From Flavobacterium chungbukense (GTDB lineage Bacteria > Bacteroidota > Bacteroidia > Flavobacteriales > Flavobacteriaceae), in assembly GCF_020805785.1 (NCBI RefSeq), contig NZ_JAJGZV010000010.1, forward strand, positions 33,456 through 97,455: a DNA stretch of 64,000 nucleotides, in the 5' to 3' direction. The notes beneath the pieces are model-generated. The model worked only from the letters and a program-made list of their open reading frames with translations. It ran no database searches and was not told where the DNA came from. Position 1 is the first letter of the stretch; every line of letters starts with the position of its first letter. Shown here one piece after another: positions 1 through 7,278 of this stretch. The position numbers and the translations under genes were made by a program.

Positions 1-126
1 TAGAATCTATTCTTTGCTTTCGCTAAATACAATAAAATTTATGAAAATTTATATAAAGCAAAAAACTCCAAAATCAAATGACTTTGGAGTTTTTATAATT
101 TTGTGGGCGATGAGGGGTTCGAACCC
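1..126. repeat. 126-bp perfect direct repeat, left copy
   Basis: This stretch is identical base for base to 373-498 (offset 372). It holds, read on the minus strand, the 3' end of a tRNA-type T-arm and acceptor, a terminator hairpin, and the beginning of a GIY-YIG-like reading frame. The copy may extend beyond the left window edge, so its true length is unknown. It shows that the tRNA/GIY-YIG unit has been tandemly duplicated. Confidence 0.95.
61..94 (-). terminator. Terminator downstream of the tRNA-like sequence
   Basis: A 10-bp stem (AAACTCCAAA with TTTGGAGTTT) flanked by A and T runs lies just 3' of the tRNA-like gene on the minus strand. The near-symmetric flanks could make it work in both directions. 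An identical copy is at 433-466. Confidence 0.75.
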
Positions 127-181
127 TCGACCACTTCCGATTAAAAATCGGAATGCTCTGAACCAGCTGAGCTAATCTCGT
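104..181 (-). pseudogene. Degenerate tRNA-Lys(UUU)-like sequence
   Basis: On the minus strand the D-arm (TAGCTCAGCTGGTTCAGAGC) and T-loop (TTCGAAC) are intact and the anticodon loop TTTTTAA gives UUU (Lys). The 5' acceptor half reads ACGAGAT, while the 3' half is ATCGCCC, the partner of GGGCGAT in the neighbouring tRNA-Val genes. Three of seven acceptor pairs are therefore lost, including the terminal two. The anticodon stem can form 6 bp and the variable region is longer than normal for class I. It looks like a chimera of a tRNA-Val 3' end and an unrelated 5' part that also encodes the tail of the adjacent GIY-YIG remnant. A functional tRNA is unlikely. Confidence 0.6.
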
Positions 182-410
182 TTTTAATTAATTCCTGAAT
201 CTTAATTCCGTTTTTCCAGGATTTAATTTACAGCTCTCTTTTATGTGCAAGTTCTTTCACTTCGTAGTTTTTAGTATAAACTACTTTCCAATCATTCACA
301 TTTCCTGTAAAACCTTTGCTTTTTTGATTATGACGAATAATTCTTTCTTCTAAATTCGAAGTAAATCTAATATAGAATCTATTCTTTGCTTTCGCTAAAT
401 ACAATAAAAT
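141..410 (-). pseudogene. Decayed GIY-YIG nuclease gene ending inside tRNA-like sequence
   Basis: A minus-strand frame from 410 to 141, without an in-frame ATG, reads like a small GIY-YIG nuclease (UPF0213 type): KNRFYIRFTSNLEERIIRHN, then a SKGFTGN segment, then VVYTKNYEVKELAHKREL. The YIG motif has become YIR, the N-terminal strand with the GIY half is missing, and an in-frame stop sits at 228-230. Beyond the stop the same frame continues as IKSWKNGIKIQELI and then ISSAGSEHSDF up to a stop at 141-143. Those last codons are the D-arm and anticodon stem of the tRNA-like sequence. Frames of this kind ending in SAGSEH-type tails are familiar to me from Flavobacterium GIY-YIG proteins; here the gene is a remnant. 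Confidence 0.7.
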
Positions 411-498
411 TTATGAAAATTTATATAAAGCAAAAAACTCCAAAATCAAATGACTTTGGAGTTTTTATAATTTTGTGGGCGATGAGGGGTTCGAACCC
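373..498. repeat. 126-bp perfect direct repeat, right copy
   Basis: This is identical to 1-126. It covers the 3' part of the first tRNA-Val gene, its terminator and the start of the GIY-YIG remnant. Identity stops inside the tRNA T-arm, where the two units diverge into tRNA-Val on this side and the Lys-like chimera on the other. Confidence 0.95.
433..466 (-). terminator. Terminator of tRNA-Val
   Basis: The AAACTCCAAA/TTTGGAGTTT hairpin with flanking A and T runs starts 10 nt after the 3' end of tRNA-Val (476-550, minus strand). It is an exact copy of the hairpin at 61-94. Confidence 0.75.
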
Positions 499-550
499 CC
501 GACCCCCTCGGTGTAAACGAGGTGCTCTGAACCAGCTGAGCTAATCGCCC
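476..550 (-). tRNA. tRNA-Val (UAC)
   Basis: The minus strand folds as a complete cloverleaf: acceptor GGGCGAT with ATCGCCC, D-arm, anticodon stem CCTCG/CGAGG with loop TTTACAC (anticodon TAC, valine), a 4-nt variable loop, and a T-arm with TTCGAAC. The discriminator base is A and CCA is not encoded. The sequence is identical to the tRNA at 638-712. A Bacteroidetes-type promoter lies just upstream at 587-616 and a terminator follows at 433-466. Confidence 0.95.
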
Positions 551-586
551 TATTTTACTAGGTTGCTATCTTTGTGATTGCGTCTG

Positions 587-616
587 CAAATATACATTTA
601 GTATTTGTATTTGCAA
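587..616 (-). promoter_or_regulatory. Promoter of tRNA-Val (476-550)
   Basis: On the minus strand TTG (614-616) and TATATTTG (587-594) are separated by 19 bp. This is an exact match to the Bacteroidetes housekeeping promoter TTG-N19-TAnnTTTG. The tRNA 5' end follows 36 nt downstream of the -7 box. Confidence 0.85.
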
Positions 617-637
617 GCCTTTTTTTAAAAAAAATTG

Positions 638-712
638 TGGGCGATGAGGGGTTCGAACCCCCGACCCCCTCGGTGTAAACGAGGTGCTCTGAACCAGCTG
701 AGCTAATCGCCC
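638..712 (-). tRNA. tRNA-Val (UAC), second copy
   Basis: This gene is identical to tRNA-Val at 476-550, with the full cloverleaf, anticodon UAC, discriminator A and no encoded CCA. The two genes and their promoter regions form a tandem duplication with a 162-bp period. Promoter regions differ by a few bases while the tRNA bodies are identical, so each unit is probably transcribed separately. Confidence 0.95.
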
Positions 713-748
713 TATTTTACTAGGCTGCTATCTTTGTGATTGCGGGTG

Positions 749-778
749 CAAAAATACGTTTAGATTTTGTATTTGCAA
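749..778 (-). promoter_or_regulatory. Promoter of tRNA-Val (638-712)
   Basis: On the minus strand TTG (776-778) and TATTTTTG (749-756) are separated by 19 bp, matching TTG-N19-TAnnTTTG. The arrangement matches the promoter of the other tRNA-Val copy. Confidence 0.85.
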
Positions 779-922
779 GCCTTTTTATAAAAAAAATGAA
801 ATATTTTTTTGTGTTTTTCTTTAGAAAGCTATCTTTCAAACCTTTAAAAAACAAAGTTTATTTACTCTTTCTTGTAATTTCGTTAAAAAGCCAAATTAAA
901 AGTTCTAATTCTTAATATTTCT

Positions 923-952
923 TTGTAGTAAATCGACTTAGTCATACCTTTG
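923..952 (+). promoter_or_regulatory. Promoter of the ABC exporter gene
   Basis: TTG (923-925) and TACCTTTG (945-952) are spaced 19 bp apart, an exact Bacteroidetes consensus. Transcription should start near 959, giving a leader of about 16 nt before the ATG at 975. This also argues against the upstream in-frame TTG at 963 as the start codon. Confidence 0.8.
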
Positions 953-974
953 CATACCTTAATTGTATATTCAA

Positions 975-2765
975 ATGGCAAGATTTCAAGAAAATGATTT
1001 ACCGAAAGCTAAATTAAACTCTAATTCCCTTCAAAAAGCACTTCGAATTTTTAAATATGCTAAAAACCACAAATGGAAATTCTTCGTTGGTTTGATTTTT
1101 CTGTTTTTAACAAGCGCCACTGCCCTCGCCTTTCCTAAATTAATGGGAATGCTGATTGATTGTGTTACCAATAAAGATCTTTCTAAAGCAAACGAAATTG
1201 CTTTAGGATTGATGGGAATCCTGGTTCTTCAGGCTATTTTCTCTTTTTTCAGAATTTCATTATTTGTAAACTTTACAGAAAACTCTCTTTCTAATATTCG
1301 TTTTGCATTATATGAAAATTTAATAAAATTGCCAATGTCGTTTTATTCTCAAAAACGTGTTGGTGAACTTAATAGCCGAATCAGCGCAGATATTTCACAA
1401 TTGCAAGATACTTTCAGCACCACAATTGCGGAGTTTTTGCGTCAGTTTATTTTAATCATCGGAGGATTTATTATATTAGGAAGCATTAGTCCGAAGCTGA
1501 CTTTTATGATGTTGGCAATTGTACCAGTTGTGGCAATTGCAGCAGTGATTTTTGGAAGATTCATTCGTAAATACGGAAAAAAAACACAAGATAAAGTTGC
1601 CGAAAGCCAAGTTATTGTTGAAGAAACTCTACAAGGGATCAGTAATGTAAAAGCTTTTGCTAACGAATGGTACGAAATTCAGCGTTATAAAGACAAAATT
1701 AGAGAAATTGTAAAGATTGCTATTAAAGGAGGACAATACAGAGGTTATTTTGCTTCGTTTATTATTCTATGCCTTTTCGGGTGCGTGGTTGCGGTAGTCT
1801 GGTACGGAATCACCTTAACTATTAAAGGAGAAGTTGAAGGTGTTGGAGATTTAATTTCATTCGTGCTTTATACCACTTTTATTGGTGCTTCTTTCGGAGG
1901 AATTGCCGAAATGTATGCACAGATTCAAAAAGCGGTTGGAGCAACAGAACGTGTTTTTGAATTGCTAGAAGAAACACCTGAAGAAATTAATGCGAATCCG
2001 AAAACTACCCCTATAGAAAAAATAAAAGGAAACGTATCTTTTAAAAATGTTGCGTTTAGTTATCCTTCAAGAAAAGAAGTTCAAGTCTTAAAAGACGTAA
2101 ATTTTAATGCAGAATTTGGTCAGAAAATTGCAATCGTTGGACCAAGTGGTGCCGGAAAATCTACAATTTCATCTCTATTACTTCGTTTTTACGATATTAC
2201 TTCTGGAGAAATTATAGTTGATGGAAAGAATATTCATGATTATGATTTAGAAGATCTTCGTGGAAATATGAGTATTGTTCCGCAAGATGTTATTCTTTTT
2301 GGCGGAACTATTAGAGAAAATATTGCTTACGGAAAACCTAACGCTTCTGAAGAAGAAATTATTGCCGTTGCAAAACAAGCGAATGCTTTCAATTTTATTG
2401 ATGGATTTCCAGAGAAATTTGAAACTTTGGTTGGTGAACGTGGTGTAAAACTTTCAGGCGGACAGCGCCAGCGTATTGCCATTGCAAGGGCTTTGCTTAA
2501 AAACCCAAGTATTTTAATTTTAGACGAAGCAACATCTTCTTTGGACAGCGAGAGTGAAAAATTAGTTCAAGAAGCCCTAGAAGTTTTGATGGAAGGAAGA
2601 ACAAGCATTATTATTGCTCACAGACTTTCGACAATTAGAAATGCGGATAAAATTTTAGTTTTAGATAATGGAAAAATATCAGAAGAAGGAACACATCAAG
2701 AATTAATAAATCTTGAAAACGGTATTTATAAAAATCTAAGCAATCTTCAGTTTAGCAATTCTTAA
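975..2765 (+). CDS. ABC exporter, fused permease and ATPase (MsbA/ABCB type)
   Basis: This 596-residue half-transporter should dimerise in the inner membrane and export a lipid or drug-like substrate with ATP. Residues about 25-310 form the six-helix type 1 exporter membrane domain. The ATPase domain shows Walker A GPSGAGKS (389-396), signature LSGGQRQR (493-500), Walker B ILILDEA (about 513) and the switch-histidine segment IIAHRLS. ATG 975 is preferred to the in-frame TTG 963 because the promoter ends at 952 and the peptide MARFQENDL is a normal N-terminus. The substrate cannot be told from sequence. It is a single gene, ending at a shared terminator facing proline dehydrogenase. Confidence 0.9.
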   Translation: MARFQENDLPKAKLNSNSLQKALRIFKYAKNHKWKFFVGLIFLFLTSATALAFPKLMGMLIDCVTNKDLSKANEIALGLMGILVLQAIFSFFRISLFVNFTENSLSNIRFALYENLIKLPMSFYSQKRVGELNSRISADISQLQDTFSTTIAEFLRQFILIIGGFIILGSISPKLTFMMLAIVPVVAIAAVIFGRFIRKYGKKTQDKVAESQVIVEETLQGISNVKAFANEWYEIQRYKDKIREIVKIAIKGGQYRGYFASFIILCLFGCVVAVVWYGITLTIKGEVEGVGDLISFVLYTTFIGASFGGIAEMYAQIQKAVGATERVFELLEETPEEINANPKTTPIEKIKGNVSFKNVAFSYPSRKEVQVLKDVNFNAEFGQKIAIVGPSGAGKSTISSLLLRFYDITSGEIIVDGKNIHDYDLEDLRGNMSIVPQDVILFGGTIRENIAYGKPNASEEEIIAVAKQANAFNFIDGFPEKFETLVGERGVKLSGGQRQRIAIARALLKNPSILILDEATSSLDSESEKLVQEALEVLMEGRTSIIIAHRLSTIRNADKILVLDNGKISEEGTHQELINLENGIYKNLSNLQFSNS

Positions 2766-2800
2766 AATAGAAAATCCAATAAAAAAAACAACAACTTTTA

Positions 2801-2904
2801 AACTGAACTGAAATCCAGCCCTACAATATATATCGAGCCAAAGGCTCTTCACAAGAGTTCCGAAGGAACAAAGAATATTGTAGAGCTGGACTTCAGTCCA
2901 GTTT
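2801..2904. repeat. Imperfect inverted repeat, REP-like intergenic element
   Basis: The left arm (AACTGAACTGAAATCCAGCC then CTACAATAT) pairs with the right arm (ATATTGTAGAGCTGGACTTC then AGTCCAGTT) around smaller internal hairpins such as GAGCCAAAGGCTC and GTTCCGAAGGAAC. It lies between convergent genes and has no coding potential. It resembles the non-autonomous palindromic elements spread through Flavobacterium genomes. Confidence 0.75.
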
Positions 2905-2915
2905 GAGATAAATAG

Positions 2916-2950
2916 AAAAAAGCTCCAATTAAAAATTGGAGCTTTTTTTT
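2916..2950. terminator. Bidirectional terminator
   Basis: The stem AGCTCCAATT/AATTGGAGCT has A-rich left and T-rich right flanks. It sits between the convergent ABC exporter and proline dehydrogenase genes and could serve both. Confidence 0.85.
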
Positions 2951-2984
2951 ATGTCAATTGTAAACTGAGACTGAAAACTAAAAA

Positions 2985-4154
2985 TTATTTCCCTTTTCTA
3001 CGTTTACGTTCAGCTTTAATCATTGATAATTCGCGGCTTGTTTGGCCAGCAACCGAAGTATTTTCTTCAGCACGACGAATTAAGTACGGCATAACATCTT
3101 TAACTGGTCCAAAAGGCAAATATTTAGCATCATTATAACCGTTTTCGGCTAAGTTATAGCTAATATTATCGCTCATTCCGTATAATTGCCCGAACCAGAT
3201 TCTTGGGTCGTTTTTGGCAATTCCTTTCTGAGCCATCATTTCCATTAATTTATAAGAGCTCAATTCATTATGTGTTCCAGCGAAAATGGCCATTTTATCA
3301 AGATGCTCCAACATATATTGTACAGCATTGTCGTAATTTACATCTGTAGCTTCTTTAGAAACGCAAATTGGAGAAACATAACCTTTTTCTTCCGCTCTTT
3401 TGTTTTCCTTTTCCATGTAAGCGCCACGAACCAATTTCATTCCGATGTAAAAACCTTCACTTTTAGCAACCTCGTGAAGTTTTTTCAAATAATCTAAACG
3501 GTCCCAACGGTACATTTGTAATGTATTAAATACAATAGCTTTTTCTTTATTGTATTTACGCATCATATCTGTAACTAAATCGTCAGCAGCATCTTGCATC
3601 CAGCTTTCTTCACCATCAATCAACAAGGCTACATCTTTTTTATGTGCCTCACCACAAACTTTATCAAAACGAGCCACTACTCTATCCCATTCTGCTTGCT
3701 CTGCAGGAGTCAAAGTTTGTTTTTCTCCTAATTTTTCATACAATTCAAAACGACCTAAACCAGTTGGTTTAAAAACAGCAAACGGAATAGCTAAACGTTC
3801 TTTTGCAAAATCGATAGTTCTTAAAGTCATTTCTAAAGCGGCATCAAACTGCTCTTCTTCTTCTTTTCCTTCAACAGAATAATCCAGAACTGATGAAACA
3901 CCTTTAGTAAACATTTTATCTACAACAGTAAGGCAGTCATTTTCGTTTACACCGCCACAAAAATGATCAAAAACAGTTGCACGGATCAGACCTTCAACTG
4001 GTAAATGAGCTTTAATTGCAAAGTTGGTTACAGCAGTTCCAATTCTTACCAAAGGCTCACTGTCAATCATTTTGAAAAGAAAATAAGCTCTGTCAAGTTC
4101 CGTATCACTTTTAAGTGAAAATGCAACTTGAGTATTATCGAATATTTTTTCCAT
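2985..4154 (-). CDS. Proline dehydrogenase
   Basis: This flavoenzyme oxidises proline to pyrroline-5-carboxylate and passes electrons to the quinone pool. The 389-residue protein is a stand-alone proline dehydrogenase domain, without the P5C dehydrogenase half of long PutA. Visible family features are LVRGAYMEKE in the barrel and the C-terminal RRAEENTSVAGQTSRE segment, which binds substrate and flavin. A TATATTTG -7 box lies upstream on the minus strand (4172-4179). It is monocistronic, convergent with the ABC exporter and divergent from aroB. Confidence 0.9.
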   Translation of the reverse strand: MEKIFDNTQVAFSLKSDTELDRAYFLFKMIDSEPLVRIGTAVTNFAIKAHLPVEGLIRATVFDHFCGGVNENDCLTVVDKMFTKGVSSVLDYSVEGKEEEEQFDAALEMTLRTIDFAKERLAIPFAVFKPTGLGRFELYEKLGEKQTLTPAEQAEWDRVVARFDKVCGEAHKKDVALLIDGEESWMQDAADDLVTDMMRKYNKEKAIVFNTLQMYRWDRLDYLKKLHEVAKSEGFYIGMKLVRGAYMEKENKRAEEKGYVSPICVSKEATDVNYDNAVQYMLEHLDKMAIFAGTHNELSSYKLMEMMAQKGIAKNDPRIWFGQLYGMSDNISYNLAENGYNDAKYLPFGPVKDVMPYLIRRAEENTSVAGQTSRELSMIKAERKRRKGK

Positions 4155-4362
4155 TAAATTTATTTTTTATGCAAATATAGAGAGTGTTTTGAATATTATT
4201 TACTAAACAGCGCCATATTTTTTAATATCCCTAATGAGAGAAGTAAAAATCTTATTTTATGAAGTAAATGTTTACCATAAGAGTTATTTATACAATTAAA
4301 ATTAAACAAGTATTTAAACAAATTAGGACAGAAGTTTGAAGTTTATTTAGCTTAAAATACTT

Positions 4363-4370
4363 TATTTTTG
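4363..4370 (+). promoter_or_regulatory. -7 box of the aroB promoter
   Basis: TATTTTTG matches TAnnTTTG and lies 24 bp before the aroB ATG. No well-spaced TTG -33 box is visible, so this is a partial match. Confidence 0.5.
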
Positions 4371-4393
4371 TGCTTTTAATTAACTAAAGAATT

Positions 4394-5461
4394 ATGCAGT
4401 CTATTCAAGCCAATAATTACCTTGTACATTTTAACGAGAATGCCTACGAAGCTTTAAATAAACATTTAAGAGAAAATAAATACTCTAATTTATTCATCAT
4501 TGTTGATGACCAAACCAATGAGCATTGTTTACCAAAATTACTACCTATAATTGAAACGGATTTAAACATCGAAATTATCGAATTTGAGGCCGGTGAAGCA
4601 AACAAAAATATAGAGACTTGTATTCAGATTTGGAATGTTTTGACAGAATTAGGCGCTGATAGAAAGTCACTTGTAATTAATCTTGGAGGCGGTGTTGTTA
4701 CTGATTTGGGTGGTTTTGTTGCCTCTACTTTTAAAAGAGGTGTAGATTTTATAAATATCCCTACTACTCTTTTATCTATGGTTGATGCTTCTGTGGGAGG
4801 AAAAACAGGAGTTGATCTAGGAAATCTTAAAAATCAGATTGGTGTTATCAATGTACCTCAAATGGTATTAATAGACACACAATATTTAGAAACTCTACCA
4901 CAAAGCGAAATGCGTTCTGGCTTGGCAGAAATGTTAAAACATGGTTTAATTTATGATGCGCCTTACTGGAGACAGTTTTCTGATTTAAAATCAATTGTTT
5001 TTGACGAACTGGATCAGTTAATTTATCGTTCAGTTGAAATTAAAAACGAAATCGTAATTCAGGACCCAACTGAAAAGAATATTCGTAAAGCCTTAAATTT
5101 CGGACATACCTTAGGTCATGCTATTGAAGGATATTTTCTAGAAAGCACAGAAAAAACAACTTTACTGCATGGGGAAGCTATTGCTGTGGGAATGATTTTG
5201 GAAAGTTATATTTCTTTACAGAAAAATTTAATTTCACCTGAAGAATACAGAGAAATTAAAACGATAATTAAAGGTATTTATGAAGATATTATTTTTGAAG
5301 AAAATGACATCGATCCGATCCTAGAATTGCTGATTCACGACAAAAAAAACGAATATGGTTTAATTCAATTTGCATTGATTGAAGGAATCGGGAAAATAAA
5401 AATTAACCAATCCGTTGAAAATAAATTAATTCTAGACGCGTTTCAAGATTATAAATCTTAA
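4394..5461 (+). CDS. aroB: 3-dehydroquinate synthase
   Basis: The second step of the shikimate pathway: NAD- and metal-dependent conversion of DAHP to 3-dehydroquinate in the cytoplasm. The 355-residue length is normal. GGGVVTD (98-104) is the NAD-binding loop, followed by PTTLLSMVDASVGGKTGVD. Metal ligands are expected in GLAEMLKHG, NFGHTLGHAIE and LLHGEAIAVGM, all present. No other aromatic pathway gene is adjacent. Confidence 0.95.
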   Translation: MQSIQANNYLVHFNENAYEALNKHLRENKYSNLFIIVDDQTNEHCLPKLLPIIETDLNIEIIEFEAGEANKNIETCIQIWNVLTELGADRKSLVINLGGGVVTDLGGFVASTFKRGVDFINIPTTLLSMVDASVGGKTGVDLGNLKNQIGVINVPQMVLIDTQYLETLPQSEMRSGLAEMLKHGLIYDAPYWRQFSDLKSIVFDELDQLIYRSVEIKNEIVIQDPTEKNIRKALNFGHTLGHAIEGYFLESTEKTTLLHGEAIAVGMILESYISLQKNLISPEEYREIKTIIKGIYEDIIFEENDIDPILELLIHDKKNEYGLIQFALIEGIGKIKINQSVENKLILDAFQDYKS

Positions 5462-5481
5462 ACTTTTTTTAATCGAAAGCG

Positions 5482-5513
5482 TTGCATTTGGTATATTTTA
5501 TTTTTTACATTTG
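5482..5513 (+). promoter_or_regulatory. Candidate promoter ahead of a small ORF and the decarboxylase gene
   Basis: TTG (5482-5484) and TACATTTG (5506-5513) are 21 bp apart, slightly wider than the consensus 19. Transcription would begin close to 5520, almost on the ATG of the 59-residue ORF at 5518. The decarboxylase transcript would then have a leader of about 250 nt. Confidence 0.55.
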
Positions 5514-5517
5514 CCCC

Positions 5518-5697
5518 ATGAAAACAAACAAGCAGCAAAGACAATTTAGCTCTTACAGAAACCGCCTCAACAGTTCTTTACTTAGAATGTTGAATCGTTT
5601 TTATAATAGTAAAAGCCCGTTCTGTTTCGATGTTTTCCAATGTTCAAAAGCCGAGCACGAAAAACTGCCGATTATATTTGCCAATATTAGAGTTTGA
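5518..5697 (+). CDS. Small basic ORF of unknown function upstream of the decarboxylase gene
   Basis: A 59-residue ORF starting MKTNKQQRQFSSYRNRLN lies in the 307-bp space between aroB and the decarboxylase gene. It is basic in its first half, with two Cys and several aromatic residues later. There is no signal peptide or membrane segment, and I recognise no family. The ATG is within 5 nt of a good -7 box, so it would be translated from a leaderless or nearly leaderless mRNA. It could be a real small protein, a leader peptide, or a chance frame in a 5' untranslated region. Confidence 0.4.
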   Translation: MKTNKQQRQFSSYRNRLNSSLLRMLNRFYNSKSPFCFDVFQCSKAEHEKLPIIFANIRV

Positions 5698-5768
5698 ATG
5701 AAGATTTAGCACAGAAAAAAACACTAAATTTAAAAGTAAAATTACAATCTCTAAAAGTTGACAAATAA

Positions 5769-7172
5769 ATGAATACAAAATATTCTGATCTAATAAACCA
5801 AACATACTACTTTCCACAAGAGGAATTTAAATTAAACAAAGACAACCTGCATTTTCATAACATTGATTTAATGAAATTGGTTGAACAATATGGTACGCCA
5901 TTAAAGTTTACTTATTTACCTCAAATTTCTGAAAATATCAACAAGGCAAAATCTTGGTTCAGAAAATCAATGGAAAAAAACAAATACGACGCAAAATACT
6001 ATTATTGCTATTGCACAAAAAGCTCTCATTTTGAATATATTATGAATGAAGCTTTCAAGAATAACATTCACATTGAAACATCATCTGCTTTTGATGTTAA
6101 TATTGTAGAAAACTTACTTGAAAATGGTAAAATCAATAAAAGTACTTATGTGATTTGTAATGGTTTCAAAAGAGACGAATACATTAGCAATATCGCAAGA
6201 CTAATCAATAGCGGACATAAAAATACTATTCCGATTATTGATAATTATGAAGAATTAGATTTGCTTCAGGCAGAAATTAAAGGAAAGTTCAAAATTGGAA
6301 TCCGTATTGCTGCTGAAGAAGAACCTAAATTTGAGTTTTACACTTCTAGGTTAGGTATTGGTTACAAAAACATTGTTTCTTTTTATAAAAAACAAATTCA
6401 GGAAAATGATAAATTAGAGCTTAAAATGCTTCACTTTTTCATTAATACCGGAATCAACGATACATCATATTACTGGAATGAGCTTGTAAAATGTATTAAA
6501 GTATACATCGCTCTTAAAAAAGAATGCCCTACTCTAGATGGCTTGAACATTGGTGGAGGTTTCCCGATTAAGAATTCACTTGCTTTTGAATATGATTACC
6601 AATATATGATTGATGAAATTATCAATCAGATTAAAATTGCCTGTGATGAAGCCGAAGTTGATGTTCCTAATATTTTTACGGAGTTTGGATCATTTACTGT
6701 AGGTGAAAGTGGTGGTGCAATCTATCAGATCTTGTATCAAAAACAACAAAATGATAGAGAAAAATGGAATATGATTGACTCATCTTTCATTACCACTTTA
6801 CCAGATACTTGGGCTATAAACAAACGTTTTATTATGCTGGCGGTTAACCGTTGGAATGATACTTACGAACGGGTTCTGTTAGGTGGTCTTACTTGTGATA
6901 GTGACGATTATTACAATTCTGAGCAAAACATGAACGCCATTTATTTGCCAAAGTACAATAAAGAAAAACCTTTGTATATTGGTTTCTTTAATACTGGCGC
7001 TTATCAGGAAACAATTGGAGGATACGGAGGTTTACACCACTGTCTAATCCCGCAACCAAAACATATCTTAATTGACAGAGACGAAAACGGAATTCTAGCG
7101 ACTGAGGTTTTCTCAGAACAACAGACTTCAGACGACGTTCTAAAGATTTTAGGATATAAAAAAAAGTTGTAA
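5769..7172 (+). CDS. PLP-dependent arginine decarboxylase (fold type III)
   Basis: Predicted to decarboxylate arginine to agmatine, the first step of polyamine synthesis. The 467-residue protein has the alanine-racemase-like barrel: the PLP lysine is in YCYCTKSSHFEY (Lys84), followed by IETSSAFDVN, the phosphate-binding loop NIGGGFP, and FTEFGSFTVGESGG. The C-terminal domain has LTCDSDDYY, matching the catalytic Cys-Asp segment of this fold. The next gene is a deoxyhypusine-synthase homologue, supporting a polyamine role. Other acidic or basic amino acids are possible substrates; arginine is inferred from family and context. Confidence 0.75.
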   Translation: MNTKYSDLINQTYYFPQEEFKLNKDNLHFHNIDLMKLVEQYGTPLKFTYLPQISENINKAKSWFRKSMEKNKYDAKYYYCYCTKSSHFEYIMNEAFKNNIHIETSSAFDVNIVENLLENGKINKSTYVICNGFKRDEYISNIARLINSGHKNTIPIIDNYEELDLLQAEIKGKFKIGIRIAAEEEPKFEFYTSRLGIGYKNIVSFYKKQIQENDKLELKMLHFFINTGINDTSYYWNELVKCIKVYIALKKECPTLDGLNIGGGFPIKNSLAFEYDYQYMIDEIINQIKIACDEAEVDVPNIFTEFGSFTVGESGGAIYQILYQKQQNDREKWNMIDSSFITTLPDTWAINKRFIMLAVNRWNDTYERVLLGGLTCDSDDYYNSEQNMNAIYLPKYNKEKPLYIGFFNTGAYQETIGGYGGLHHCLIPQPKHILIDRDENGILATEVFSEQQTSDDVLKILGYKKKL

Positions 7173-7278
7173 AAAAAAACGGCAGATTAAGTAATGGATA
7201 TAATTAGAAAATTCTTAATTTGCATTAACATCCAAAAAGGTTAAACTTTTTAATTCAAAAAAAACAAAAACAAAAGAA

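Noticed and set aside
1..498. CRISPR array at the left edge
   Set aside because: There are only two long repeats with a large interval, and the repeats are tRNA/GIY-YIG sequence, so this is a tandem duplication.
963..974. Upstream TTG start of the ABC exporter gene
   Set aside because: A consensus promoter ends at 952, and the ATG at 975 gives a normal N-terminus.
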